The translations under genes were made by a program, and so were the position numbers. The notes beneath the pieces were generated by a model. It saw only the letters and a program-made list of their open reading frames with translations. It was not told the DNA's origin and searched no databases. A DNA stretch of 64,000 nt, taken from positions 15,647,001 to 15,711,000 of the forward strand of contig OX940866.1 of NCBI GenBank assembly GCA_954871525.1, in the 5' to 3' direction. Of the stretch, positions 53,176 through 64,000 are shown piece after piece. The stretch comes from Parietaria judaica. Lineage: Eukaryota; Streptophyta; Magnoliopsida; Rosales; Urticaceae. Within the stretch, counting starts at the first letter, position 1; the number at the start of each line of letters is the position of its first letter.

Positions 53176-55255
53176 GCTTTGGATCTGACAGGGATTTGAA
53201 GGAAAAAAAACATTCTCTATTGGGAAAAAAGGTGGGTTTGTATTGGGATTCTCTTCTCTCTCCTGCTTTTTTAGTTATTTATTTGCCTTCACTTTGACAG
53301 GAAGATACAATGATGGTGGGAGAATTTATAGTGGTGTTGAAGATTTGGTGCCTGAAGTGAAGTCCCTCAACTCAAGTAGTGTATCTCAGTATTTATAGTG
53401 TGTTTTTCAATGTGTGAATTACATTACACTTACGCACTTCTTCTTTGGAAGCTTAAAGAGAATCACATTCACAGGGAGATTAGTGACCGTTGGATGCGTC
53501 ACGGGGATCCTAGTTGCTCTTTCGAACGTTGGAGCGCACTGAGATTCAAAACAATCTTCTTTCTTGAGGCATTTGCTCCACAAGATTCATGCTCTCATCA
53601 CTCTGACTTGTGCGGACAATCGCTATTCAAATTTGCCTCTCTGCCCATCAATCTGTCCTTGGCCTGCGCTGCCAAAGGATTTTAATGAAGTTTGGCCTTT
53701 TATGTTAAAAACGTTCATGTTAAAACGGGACCCAAGCTTGTGAAGAAGAAGCATTATTATAGCGAAAGAATTTACTAAAAGATCTCGGTTGAGATTTCAT
53801 TAAAACATACTCTCCAATACCCCCGGCCAAGAAACAAAACACTATTCGAAAATGGTTTGAATCTTAATGAAAATCCAAATAAGGATATTCTCCAAAAAGA
53901 CCCGTGGGCGCCCACTTATCTCTTAGTACACATGGCATTAAATAGGATTTTTTTTTAGAATGACCTTAAGTAGGTTTTCACTGTGTTTCATACCCTCTTT
54001 CGATACTATTCATGTTTCTTAGCAGGGGGTATTTAAGGGTATGAATTTTAATAGGATTCCAAAGGAAGTCTTTAACCAATTATTTCGTATTAAATACAAG
54101 GGATAGATAACAACGGTATAAGTATCTAAAGCTGTTTAGAAATGGAGCCCTATGTTTCCAAACTCTTAATTGCACGGAATGAATACTCAAAGACTGATTT
54201 CGGGTTGTTAAATAAAAAATCAATTATTCATACACATTCCTATGAGTATATTTTGCGTATTGAAAATTGAAGAGTATTTTAAAAAAATTAAATACTTATC
54301 TCGCAAAAATTTAGAGCTATATCATTTTTTGTAATGAGGATATAAAAATTATTTAATCAACAGATTGGGATGTTTTGTGCCGATCGATATATTATTTTGT
54401 TATTTATTTTTCCATCTGTTTCAAACATTTTTGTATTATCAAGTGCTCTTTCTTAAAGTGATTTTGCGGTTATCTTTGAAAAGTTTGCCGCGTTGGTAAG
54501 CAATTGAATAGTCTTAATTAGTAGATCAATTATTTACTTTTTATTTATTTTTCTAATAAATGGTATCACATATGGAGCCATTTTAAGTTATATTACTTCA
54601 CATGATATCTTCTAAAAATCATTTCAGGGAATATACGCCGTTATATGGAGCCATTTAAATTAAATTATGTTACTTCATATTTTGCGTTTATTTAAGCGTT
54701 TAAAGGTATGCAAAGTAGAGAGAAAAGTTATGGACACTAATTTCTTGAGAAAATGTGCTTTAGCCACTCTTTTTTTTCCTTTTGAAAATAGTTTTTTTTT
54801 TGTTTGAAAAATTATAGAAATATTGATCTTTCTTTTATCTTTAAAAATGAGAATTAAATTATACAATTAGAATAAAAAAATTAAAAGTTATGATAATAAA
54901 AACCAAAGACAGTGTGTTCATTAAACTTAATGAAGGTTTAATACGGATAATAACCCTAAAGTTCCATGTTATATCAGTGAGATTGATGTTAGGCACATCT
55001 CACTGATTTATTGTTCAAATTTTACAATTCAAACTCTCACTATGAAGCTAATGTTTTGAATTAATCTTATGTTTTTTTTTTCTTTCAAAATAATCATTTA
55101 CAGTGGGTGCGGAAGTCCCTGAAATTTTTTCATAAATAATTATCGTTATCAATGTGCTTGCCTTTTTTATTTTTCGGTGATTTTTTCGGCCAAATTCCGT
55201 CTCAAATTACTTTTTCTCGTAATAATATTTTTCTCTCAGCTCTTTACCGATATAT
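53176..55255. other. Intergenic region upstream of LRR gene, no gene seen
   Basis: The first about 220 bases presumably hold the LRR promoter (ATTTATAG motifs at 53,325 and 53,390 on the plus strand). ATATGGAGCCATTT and TTACTTCACAT/TTACTTCATAT blocks are duplicated at about 54,570 and 54,643. ATCAGTGAGAT and ATCTCACTGAT at about 54,974-55,009 form an 11-bp hairpin. Nothing else recognised. Confidence 0.4.
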
Positions 55256-55640
55256 TTGGCCCGTTTGACACAATTTAATTTTAAAAATAATTGTTTTTAG
55301 TTTCAGTTTAAGAAAAAAATTATTTTACAAAAAAAAAAAAAAACTACAAGTGTTTGGTAAACTATTCATAAAACAGTTGTTGCTAGTAACAAAAACTGAT
55401 TTAGCGTTTGGCAAAAAAAAAAATTATTTATGCTAAAACGACTCAAATAGACTTAAAACTGTATTTTTGTTTTTATAAAAAACCAAAAGCTACGAATCCT
55501 AACTTTTACGACCCATGTACAAAAATCTAAAATTGATTTTGGATTTTTTGTAAAAACAATTTTACCAAACACATGCAAAGCAGTTTAGTTTATTTTAAAA
55601 ACAAAAATTTGACACTTTAAGCCGAACTAAACGCACCCAC
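55256..55640. mobile_element. MITE, copy 2 (GGGCCCGTTTG type)
   Basis: Full-length relative of 33,437-33,806 with longer homopolymer runs. The end reads CTAAACGCACCC. The 7-mer TATATTT occurs on both sides (55,251-55,257 and 55,641-55,647), a possible target duplication slightly offset from the terminal repeats. Confidence 0.78.
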
Positions 55641-57597
55641 TATATTTATCATCTATAGGATTGAAGAGAAAGATATAAAGATTTTTAAATATTGATGAAA
55701 TTAGAAAAGATATAGCATGATAACCACAAGGGTATTTTGGGGATTAACCATCTAATCTTATGTGAGGGTAAAAGCTGAGTTAATAATTTGGAGATTGACC
55801 ATCAACTTGAAGTGAGGGTAAAAACTAATTTCCCCTTCTAAGACAATTACAAGTACGGTATATTAATAATCAATCACAAAAACCAAGATTGATCATATAT
55901 GATATGTATATAAATAATAATAAAAAAAACTACAAGATATATAGTTACAAACTTACAATAGCAGTTTTGTCTTTTCATGTCACGAATTAAATTGTTGAAA
56001 ATCGATGTCACACTAGTTTTAGCACGAGACACGCCACTAGTGTTCCGACAAGAATAATAACAATAATAATTTGTGATAAAACAATGGTTAAGCTTAAGAT
56101 TGGTATTTAAATTAACTGTTGATTTGAAAGAGTGAAATCTGAAGCATATTTTTTTCACTAAAAAAGACAAAACATCAATAGAATATATATAATCCTTTTT
56201 CTTTTCTCAACTTGGAAGTTAACAACAAAACAGAACAGAACAGTGAGTGAATATAAGTTAATATCTTAAACACGAAACTCTTTCTTGCTTCTCACATGCA
56301 TATCTTGATCTATTCCCACCGCTTTGTTACCTTCATATCTCTGTGGTTATAAATGATAAAAAATAAAAACATTAGCCCCTAATATCGGTGATAAAGAAAA
56401 GAAAAGGCATTAGATTCTAAGTGAAGAAGACATTTACTTCATGAAACAATCACGTTAATTTTCTTACAATTTAGGAATCTTGTTGTACCATGAGACCGAA
56501 AGTAAATTATCGATGTTCAAGAACTTGCAGGTAAATTTGGAGTGTGTGTGTCTGCGCGTATGTGTGAGAGAGCGAGAGTCTACTATACAAATTTGGGATT
56601 GCGCTGTTAATTGTTATCAAAATTCGGGCAATCCTCTTCCCTGCAAACTTGCACGGAAATACAACTTTGCCGCGGCAAATAGCTTGCAGTAAAAAATAAA
56701 AATAAAATAAAGATACAATTTTCCCATAAATTATTCGGTGCCGAAAAAATTTCAAACTGTGGAAAGACGCATAGATGTGTTAGGAACTTTGTCCTAATTC
56801 CCAATCCGAAAAACGATAAATGCGATAAACGAAATTGAAATCGACACCAGAATTATAGTGGTTCGCTCCCAGTGTAGGAGGTACGTCCACTTGCCGCCTG
56901 TAAATCTCGATCCACTATCAATCTCTCAATCGGAGTTTCTGGTTACACCCTCAATCTTGCCTTTCTCTATTTGTGCTACAAAACGCACTAATGACGGCTA
57001 CAAGCCTTATAAGCGAAAAATAAACCTAGGGAAAATAACCCGTATGAAAAGTCTAAAATACCCTCGCTACATAATGCGTAATACAGGTCGATCAGCTTGA
57101 CTGCTCTGCGTCGGGTCTCGGTAGCGCTTCCGTGTAGATTAGGCTTCACACTCAACAAGATGGACATCAAATACGACTCAGATGCATGAACATGAATATT
57201 AAACCCCGGCTCGTATCACAATCTCATGTGTTGTCTTACCTATGGATTATGGATATACAGATTCAGATTTATCCTAAAGATTAGAAACAAATTACAAGAC
57301 ATCCTCATAGTCATCGAGGAACTTGGCATAATTATTGATGATGAACAACTACCTAATTTCACATGCTAACAGTAACTACTAATTAGCCTATAATAACTCG
57401 TCACTGAAAACGACGGAAAAGAAAAACTGGCTGGGTGGGATTCAAGCAGTCAATGCGCAAAGAATTATTATATATATATATAGAGAGAGAGTAATCCTGA
57501 CATTTTGTCCGAACATAATTCAATGGTATCGAGTAATTTTGCTAGTCCAAAACGATATGAATATACATGGAAAATTAGTTGACCTCGTTGGATCTTG
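55641..57597. other. Intergenic region with an LTR-like stretch
   Basis: No gene is recognised. About 56,778-57,220 starts TGTTAGGAACTTTG and ends GGCTCGTATCACA and has higher GC content and splice-leader-free, LTR-like character, but no target duplication or relative in the window supports it. Confidence 0.35.
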
Positions 57598-58317
57598 TGT
57601 AGGAATTTTCCCGATTTCTCGGGTCAATTAAATAGCGGAAATATTAATTGAATTCCAATTCTGAAATCGATGAATCACGTAGCGTAGAATATTGTACTTC
57701 TTGTTGCGTGCTTGACGGTTTTGTCGATGTTGTTCATTCCTTGATCTTCGAGTACAAAGTCTTAATCACGGAGTAAAGCCTCTATCGGTATCCACCTGAC
57801 GAGCGGAACACCAACATACGTATCTAAGTCGAAGGCCGGAGTATCGCCGGATCGATGCTAGTCGAACACCGGCGATATGACGAAGAACGGAGTCTCCACG
57901 AGTGGAGCTAAAGCGACACGCGAATCTCGAGGAGGGAGGAGGCGACATCGACTAGAGAGAGAGACAGAGGCTAGGGTTTCTCCGTTTTTAATGCTTAGTT
58001 TAAGAGGTGGTCTAATCCTCCTTATATAGGGAGAAGAGAATAATTACCATTAATGAGAATCAACACCATTAATGAGAATAAATTCAATTAATGTGTATCT
58101 CGTATAATCGGTAAGTTTCCTTATATGAAAGATCTCATCTTATTAAGGAAAGATATATATATATATATATATATATGTAATTAATATATTGATAAGTTAA
58201 CTATATTAATTACACACGAATCTATAATCAATACCGTGAATCAATCGCATTAACTCACGTGGGCCTGCAAAGGTCCAATCCCAATCTTTAGGTACTTATA
58301 CCGCAAAGGTTCTAACA
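57598..58317 (-). repeat. Probable solo LTR (720 bp)
   Basis: On the minus strand it begins TGTTAGAACCTTTGCGG and ends AATTCCTACA, with inverted termini. Internal features are GC-rich R/U5-like sequence, a GAGA tract and TCCTTATATAGGG as a TATA region. Flanks TCTTG (57,593-57,597) and TTTTG (58,318-58,322) agree at four of five bases. A (TA)n run lies at about 58,150-58,176. Confidence 0.65.
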
Positions 58318-59216
58318 TTTTGTTCATATACACCAAAGCGTGTTTGGAATTTTTGTGTGGAAAAATCTCAAATTTAAAGCAAGAGTCAACACTGGAGAGT
58401 GACACTTGGAAAGAGATACCAAGAGAATCTCATTTGTCATTTCGTAGCCCGGCCGTCCGTGGGTGCTGCCACCGGCGGCATTGGCTACTGTGATGATGTG
58501 TTTTCGTGCAATTAAGTTTGCACCACGGAGGACTGCTCGATGATTGACCGTTTCCGTATTTTAGCAGCCACATACTTATTTTTTGTTCAAATTCTATTAT
58601 TGATATCTCGTTTTGAAGTTAGAGAAAGATCTACAATATTATAGTTTACATTTTCTCAAAATAATAAGTTTTCGTAATAGAATTTTGCAAACTATACAAA
58701 AAAAATGTATTTAGAATTTTGCGTAGCAAAACACTCGAAAAAGAGATATACTTTGATACACAAACATGAATAGTTTAAGTTTAACTAACTTTCAAAAATA
58801 GTTTTCAAAGTTTATGATAAAGTGAATTTTGTCAAGTTAAGCAACTTGATTAGCTGCCTGATCATGATCAGACATAAATGGGTGACTATGTATTAATTAG
58901 TTCAACTTCAAATAATAGGAAGTGGCTGTAATCTTAAATTGTGGTTATTAAGAAATTAATGACAAATTATTTAATGTGATGATAGGTCTAATCACATCTT
59001 CGTTCAAACAAACATATCTGAAGAAAAGTCAAATCAAAAGTGTCCCACTGAAAAGGAGACACATTTTTCCAAGTTGCAGATTTTAGATTGCAATGTTTTC
59101 GCCTATCTATAACCACTCGTGGGACCTCATTTCTATGAATTATTTATGGCCGTTAAATAACTGTTACTAAAATCTATTAATTTCTGTCAAACCGTTTTTT
59201 TAAATTATTATTTCTG
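58318..59216. other. Intergenic sequence, nothing recognised
   Basis: AT-rich apart from a GC-rich patch at about 58,448-58,535. No gene, RNA or shared repeat identified. Confidence 0.35.
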
Positions 59217-59233
59217 AGCTTACTATTAATTTC

Positions 59234-59329
59234 TTTTTTTGAAGGCAGCTTTGCTGCGGTGGGGATCGAACCCACGACCTCCACTTTGGAGGTAGTGTGG
59301 AATTACCACTAGGCTATCCTAGCAACCAC
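59234..59329 (-). mobile_element. Very short tRNA-derived SINE (96 bp)
   Basis: The minus strand carries a Pol III A box (TAGCCTAGTGG, 59,316-59,306) and B box (GGTTCGATCCC, 59,272-59,262), a perfect T-arm (GTGGG loop CCCAC) and a 3' A7 tail. The anticodon region forms an ACCTCCA/TGGAGGT stem without a normal 7-base loop, so it is not a functional tRNA. Perfect 17-bp duplications AGCTTACTATTAATTTC at 59,217-59,233 and 59,330-59,346 show retroposition. Beyond the tRNA-like head there is only CAGCAAAGCTGCCTTC before the tail. Confidence 0.92.
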
Positions 59330-59346
59330 AGCTTACTATTAATTTC

Positions 59347-60662
59347 CAAAGCATGATAATTGATAAATATGTAACGGTTATTAATTTTCAATGCAATTAT
59401 TTGAGATTTTTATAAGCGGCAATTACGTTGTGATTTAGTCAGAGTTCTCGACTCATATTCCCGATCTTCAAGGTGCGGACAAACTAATTAAAATCTTAGA
59501 CCACTTTACATTGTTCTACGTAGGAATTCTTTTTTTGTCTTTTGATGCATGCTTGAGCTTCTGAATCCTTATCTATAATTTTCCACGATTCGAAATTCAA
59601 TAGATAGATTCAAGTTTCTATTAGAATCCACTGCACGAGGATAATCTCAAATAGGCGGAGTTACACACGCACGAGCACGAGCATATGCACGTGCTTATGC
59701 TCAAATATCAAAGGAAAAAAAATAATAATAATGAAGTGGTATCGTATTTGTGTTGCTTAAGTCGGCAAATTTTACAATAGAGCACAATAAAATTTTCAAG
59801 ACATTTCCTTTGATTTTATTGATGAGATATTAGAATTTATCTCATTTTATTTTGCATGGTCACAACTCACAACATATACTCCTATTATTTATATTATCTT
59901 TTATTTTCTTATTCTTTTAGAATATTATAGAAAGCTTAGTTAGAATTTTGTTGCTCTGTTATTTTTCTTGATATATTGCGGAACACGATACGTAGCGTAT
60001 AAATTATTGAATGAGATAAGGAAATCGATCACACATTACATTTGCTCACTAAAATTATGGGTTTTGACTCACTTATAAAGATATAAACACATATATAAAA
60101 CATTGAAAGTTATTTTAAATTAACTCGGTAAATTTATAATAATTATATACTAATTCGGCTGAACCAAAAAGCTGACTCCGCCACTAACCTCAATCGTCCA
60201 ATCTACAAGACCAATTCGTGATCGACTTTCAAACACAATGAAATTTAGCGTATTAGATTTTGAAGTCTTTACTCAAACTCAAGGACAAATCTAGGGCGGA
60301 TGTGATTTTTCGTAAGTTGAAATAATTTATGACGGGATTAATCCAACCAATTCCCGAGACACCCGACTTTTAAAATAATTTTTATTTCGAGATAACCGTG
60401 ATATAATATATATAATTCCAAGCACAAAGAAAAGAAGAGCGACCAAAAAGGCACTTGGATGAAATCAAGAAAAGAGTATAAAGTGGTGTGATATACACTG
60501 TTTATTTTCACATGGTATTTTGTATTTTGTGATCCTTTTCTTCTATTTATGTATGTATATCCATTCCAATTTGCAACCCATAAATTTATGTTCCATTGAT
60601 TACGGAACAAAGGACATTGGCCCATGTGGATATCAAATGTTGACAAATATTAGTGACTTTTG
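59347..60662. other. Intergenic sequence, nothing recognised
   Basis: No gene or repeat family shared with the rest of the window. The open frame at 60,338-60,646 on the minus strand shows no domain and is considered spurious. Confidence 0.35.
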
Positions 60663-60779
60663 GCACAATTATAGATTTTTTTTTATATATAATTAATAGT
60701 TGGAGATAATTCGTACAATCGCACAATTATAGATTTTTTTTTTATATATAATTAATAGTTGGAGATAATTCGTACAATC
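60663..60779. repeat. Near-perfect tandem duplication (58/59 bp)
   Basis: GCACAATTATAGATTTTT...TTCGTACAATC occurs at 60,663-60,720 and 60,721-60,779, identical except for one T in a T-run. It is recent. Confidence 0.95.
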
Positions 60780-61215
60780 ATCTCGTTTCAATTTTATTGA
60801 TAGAATTCTCATATTTAGCTAAGGAAAATCGTGATTACATGATTATATTAAGGATTTTTACATTTATCAAATATTAAAATATTCTAAATATCAAAACAAT
60901 CTCAATAACCAAAAACACACTAACCAACTAACACAAAAGAAACATCAAGTATGCTTGATATATTCTAGTGTTTATTTTTTCTAATATATACAAATCTTTT
61001 ATATTTCCAAGAAATTGATTAGAGTTTGTGAAAATATTTTTTCTACCCGTACACTTAATTCTATTCTTTATAAAAATGTTATCAAGTAATTTGAAGTCTT
61101 TTGACATGTAGGGATTATCATTTTTTTTTATCTAAAGAAGCTTAGAATAATTGTTCAAAATAGTGGTTGAGAATTACCCTCTCCCACTCCCAAATTTTCA
61201 AAGGGCCCATTTGAT

Positions 61216-61303
61216 CAATAACCTTGGAACAATGATTATATGAATTCTTCACAATTGACCAATAACCTTGGAACAATGATTATATGAATTCTTCACAATT
61301 AAT
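61216..61303. repeat. Near-perfect tandem duplication (44 bp)
   Basis: CAATAACCTTGGAACAATGA then TTATATGAATTCTTCACAATT is repeated at 61,216-61,259 and 61,260-61,303. Confidence 0.95.
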
Positions 61304-61554
61304 CATGGAAGTGTATGCACATTTTGTGTTCTATTATTGACCGAAGGTTCGGGTTTTTGTGTTTATAGGAGCAATCCAACGATTTTGGGAGCCTTAAGTG
61401 AAACATCAATATTAGATTCTTTAATTAACTTTTTTACATTAAAATTTGTGTCTATATCCTATATTTTGACAATCCTACCCTTTATGTTTTAAATATTTAA
61501 TTAAAATTTTAAACTTTAATCCCTATAAATAATTATGATCGTGGTTTTAAATTT

Positions 61555-61990
61555 CCCCGACATACCTTCGGCATGCCCGTTTTTTGAGAGTTGTGGCAAC
61601 CGACATAACTTCGGCACGTGGCGTGATCGTGAACAACTATAACCTATCAATATGATATTTTATTTTAATTGTAATTCTATATTTATATTTTCTCTAAGTT
61701 ACAAGAATAATTTTTATTTTTATATAAATACAGCTATAACCTATCAATAAGATATCTTATTATTAGTGTGATTTTTAGTTATTTATATATGTCTTATGGT
61801 GATAAATGAGTAATTTTAGACCTATATAAAAAATTATTGAAATATTTAAAATATATTCCAACTTTTCCGTCAATATTTCCTTCAGCATGCGGCATGCCCG
61901 TGAAATTTATGAAGCATTTGCGGCAACCAGCATACCCTTTTTTTCCTATTTTTCCTTCGGCATGCGGTATGCCCGTAAAATGGAAGGAGC
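61555..61990. repeat. Dispersed GCATGCCCG motifs with a local duplication
   Basis: CTTCGGCATGCCCG (about 61,566), CTTCAGCATGCGGCATGCCC (about 61,881) and CTTCGGCATGCGGTATGCCC (about 61,956) recur with nearby GCGGCAACC. GCATGC is palindromic, so both strands give similar open frames. No gene is claimed. Confidence 0.6.
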
Positions 61991-62350
61991 GAAACATCGG
62001 TAATTTCCGTAAAATTGATTATGATAATGTTTTGATTTTGTTTGTTTGTTTTGGATACATATACTGTATGTTGTTATAAAAATGAAATTAGAATGTATAG
62101 AAACAAAATTCCCTATCAGTATGGTAAAATGTATTATACTTCTGTAAGTCCTTAAAAATTATTCCCTATTTGTATTGGAAAGACAAATTGATTCCTTATT
62201 TCTTTTTCATATGCATTCAATCCGATTTTTTATACATATAAAGGGGTGAATAAGCGGGTATTTTATTTGGTTTTCATAACTATTTATGAAAATTACCGTG
62301 TTTTTGGTTTTTCCACTTTTAAAACCGAAAGTCGTGCTATTCAGTTAAAA

Positions 62351-62385
62351 AACCAATACCAATACCAATACCAATACCAATACCA
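62351..62385. repeat. (CCAATA)n microsatellite
   Basis: Five to six copies of the hexamer. AGGGGTGAATAAGCGGG about 110 bases upstream resembles a hAT end, so this may be hAT debris. Confidence 0.8.
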
Positions 62386-62737
62386 TTTTGATAAAATGAA
62401 ATATAATCATCATATATATATATTTAAATCAAATTACTACTAGATAATCTAAAATAAACACAATAACAATTTTTAATGAATGTAATGAGATGCTATAATT
62501 CAAATGGAGCTAATATATTAAGCCCCAAAACACTAGTATCTATCTATTTCCCCTTCAATCTCTTCTGCTCAATATATTAAAAATATTTGTTTTTTTTTTT
62601 ATATACTTTTATCTACAATGACCTCAGATACATTATCAATTAAAAAAAATATTTAAAATATATAAAAAAAATATAAATTTATTTTTGGTTAAAACGGTAA
62701 TCTGTAGCGGTTTTTTTCTTCTTCATGAAAACTATAG

Positions 62738-63120
62738 TCAGTGGCGAAGCCAGCTCTCCATTTAAGAAGGGGCACTAATATTTTTTTATTTAATAGTTAT
62801 AATCATAAAACACAAAATTTAATATTACAACTCAAGCTCAAAAATAAACTTTACTAAAAAATATTTATTATTTTACAAGATAAACATATTTAATATTTTT
62901 AGTGTATTATATGCAATCTAAAATCATTCATTAACGTAGACTAAATACAAAATACAGTATACGTAGACTCACTAGTACTACTGCAATGAACATATATATC
63001 TATACATATAATATAGAATCATACATTAAATAAGATATTTTTTCCACTAGCTATCCATTTATCTTCAGTGTGAGGGTGGGCATGTGTCCACCGTGGGACA
63101 TGAGTGCCTTCGCCTCTGAC
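62738..63120. mobile_element. Possible MITE with GTCAGTGGCGAAGC ends
   Basis: GTCAGTGGCGAAGCC at 62,738 is mirrored by CCTTCGCCTCTGAC ending at 63,120. The interior is AT-rich and non-coding. The ends resemble a common plant non-autonomous element; target duplication not clear. Confidence 0.55.
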
Positions 63121-63639
63121 TATACTACTCACTACCAATTAGCAAAAAAAAAAAAGTGGCGGTTTAACCTGCAATTTTTATTTTTATTTTTGTTATAAAA
63201 AAAGTTTCAAATTTTAGTAGTAGAAATATCGATAATATTATTGGTTTTAGATTCAGTTTAAGGTTTTTTTTTTTTTATTAACCCATACATATATTATCAA
63301 CATGTATGCTAAAAAAGACCACTATTTTTTTCTCCGTCGTATGAGTTCACCGTGAAAAAAGAATAACTATTTATATTTACTCCTAGAAAAATGAGCTTAT
63401 TTCTCTTCAATGATCATCAAGTTCCAGAATTGGTTTTTAATCACACTTGGAGTAGAAAGTAACAACTATATTAACAAGGGGAGAGCTTAGGTTTATAATC
63501 CAGCTTAAGTCGAGCTAAATCATTTTTTTCTTTCTTAAAATTAAGACCAATAAATAATTTGAGCAAAGCAAAGAGAAAATGTAATGATTGTTTGAGCTTT
63601 GAACAACTGGAAAGGCTATCACGACATTCATAATCAAAT

Positions 63640-63647
63640 TATGCTAT

Positions 63648-63679
<32 letters not shown>

Positions 63680-63706
63680 TCACCAATCATAAGAAGAGGG
63701 ACACCT

Positions 63707-63743
<37 letters not shown>

Positions 63744-63745
63744 GC
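63640..63745. repeat. AT microsatellites
   Basis: Two long (AT)n runs at about 63,644-63,678 and 63,703-63,743, separated by unique sequence. 63,121-64,000 otherwise holds nothing recognised. Confidence 0.9.
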
Positions 63746-64000
63746 ATGCAACATTCCTTTATTCTTCTAAAGTTGAATATTCTTTTCTACACTTTAATGA
63801 ATACTTTAGCTTGCCTTTACTTATACAATTCCATTATATATAGTCTCTCACTGGTTTATTTATTATACATTTTGAATTAGGTAAACGTAACGTAAGATAA
63901 TATAATGTATTTTGCATATTGATATGATGAAGTTGAAGAAACCTTATGATGAACCAATACTTCTAAGCTAATACGACCACCTTATGATGACGTTAAAGTA

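Noticed and set aside
56778..57220. Solo LTR
   Set aside because: It has TG...CA ends and suitable composition, but no target duplication and no related copy in the window, so it was only mentioned.
59234..59329. tRNA gene on the minus strand
   Set aside because: A and B boxes and a T-arm are present, but the anticodon arm has no normal loop, the acceptor stem is mismatched, and the unit has a poly(A) tail with flanking 17-bp duplications, so it is a SINE.
1..64000. A microbial-type defence, toxin or biosynthetic system
   Set aside because: All recognisable coding sequence is plant genic or retroelement; no prokaryotic operon structure is present.

Overview
The window looks like nuclear DNA of a flowering plant, probably a eudicot. 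It has GT-AG introns, AT-rich intergenic DNA, dense nested LTR retrotransposons, a plant L1-type LINE, MITEs, and plant-restricted gene families (SABATH methyltransferase, plant HMGB, RID1-type DEAH helicase, extracellular LRR protein). I cannot name the species.

Layout. 1-26,280 is almost entirely nested transposable elements. It holds a minus-strand Tat-like Ty3/gypsy element (1-4,457) inserted in a Ty1/copia LTR (4,458-5,151), part of a second LTR family ('family B', 5,152-5,953), one arm of a fold-back MULE-type element (5,954-6,482), an old truncated copy of the copia LTR (7,025-9,255), a plus-strand chromovirus-like gypsy element (about 10,532-17,556), the 5' part of a minus-strand copia element with a 2.9-kb LTR (17,599-25,141), the other part of the family-B LTR (25,142-25,654) and the other fold-back arm (25,655-26,271).

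26,281-41,510 is the gene-bearing middle. A three-exon SABATH carboxyl methyltransferase gene (27,937-31,378, +) lies tail-to-tail with a three-exon gene for a small conserved basic protein (31,809-32,826, -). They are followed by an inverted relic of the SABATH exon 2 edge, MITEs, a 981-bp near-perfect palindrome with a 9-bp target duplication, and a RID1-like DEAH helicase locus that keeps its exon structure but has lost the DEAH box (37,570-41,510).

41,659-49,025 is a second transposon block. It has two solo LTRs with perfect 5-bp target duplications, one of them carrying a 937-bp hAT element with a perfect 8-bp duplication, and an L1-type LINE with an intact 1371-residue ORF2 and a perfect 17-bp duplication. 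An HMGB6-type gene (49,686-50,932, +) and a single-exon extracellular LRR gene (51,355-53,115, -) follow. From 53,176 to the end I find no convincing gene, only MITEs, a probable solo LTR, local tandem duplications and a tiny 96-bp tRNA-derived SINE with a perfect 17-bp duplication.

Most notable result: three successively nested target-site duplications (5, 5 and 9 bp) on the 5.1-6.5 kb side match, in reverse complement, those on the 25.1-26.3 kb side. The two halves of one nested insertion therefore face each other in opposite orientation. The simplest reading is an inversion of more than 17 kb that broke the copia element at about 17.6 kb, where the junction carries templated-looking filler DNA.
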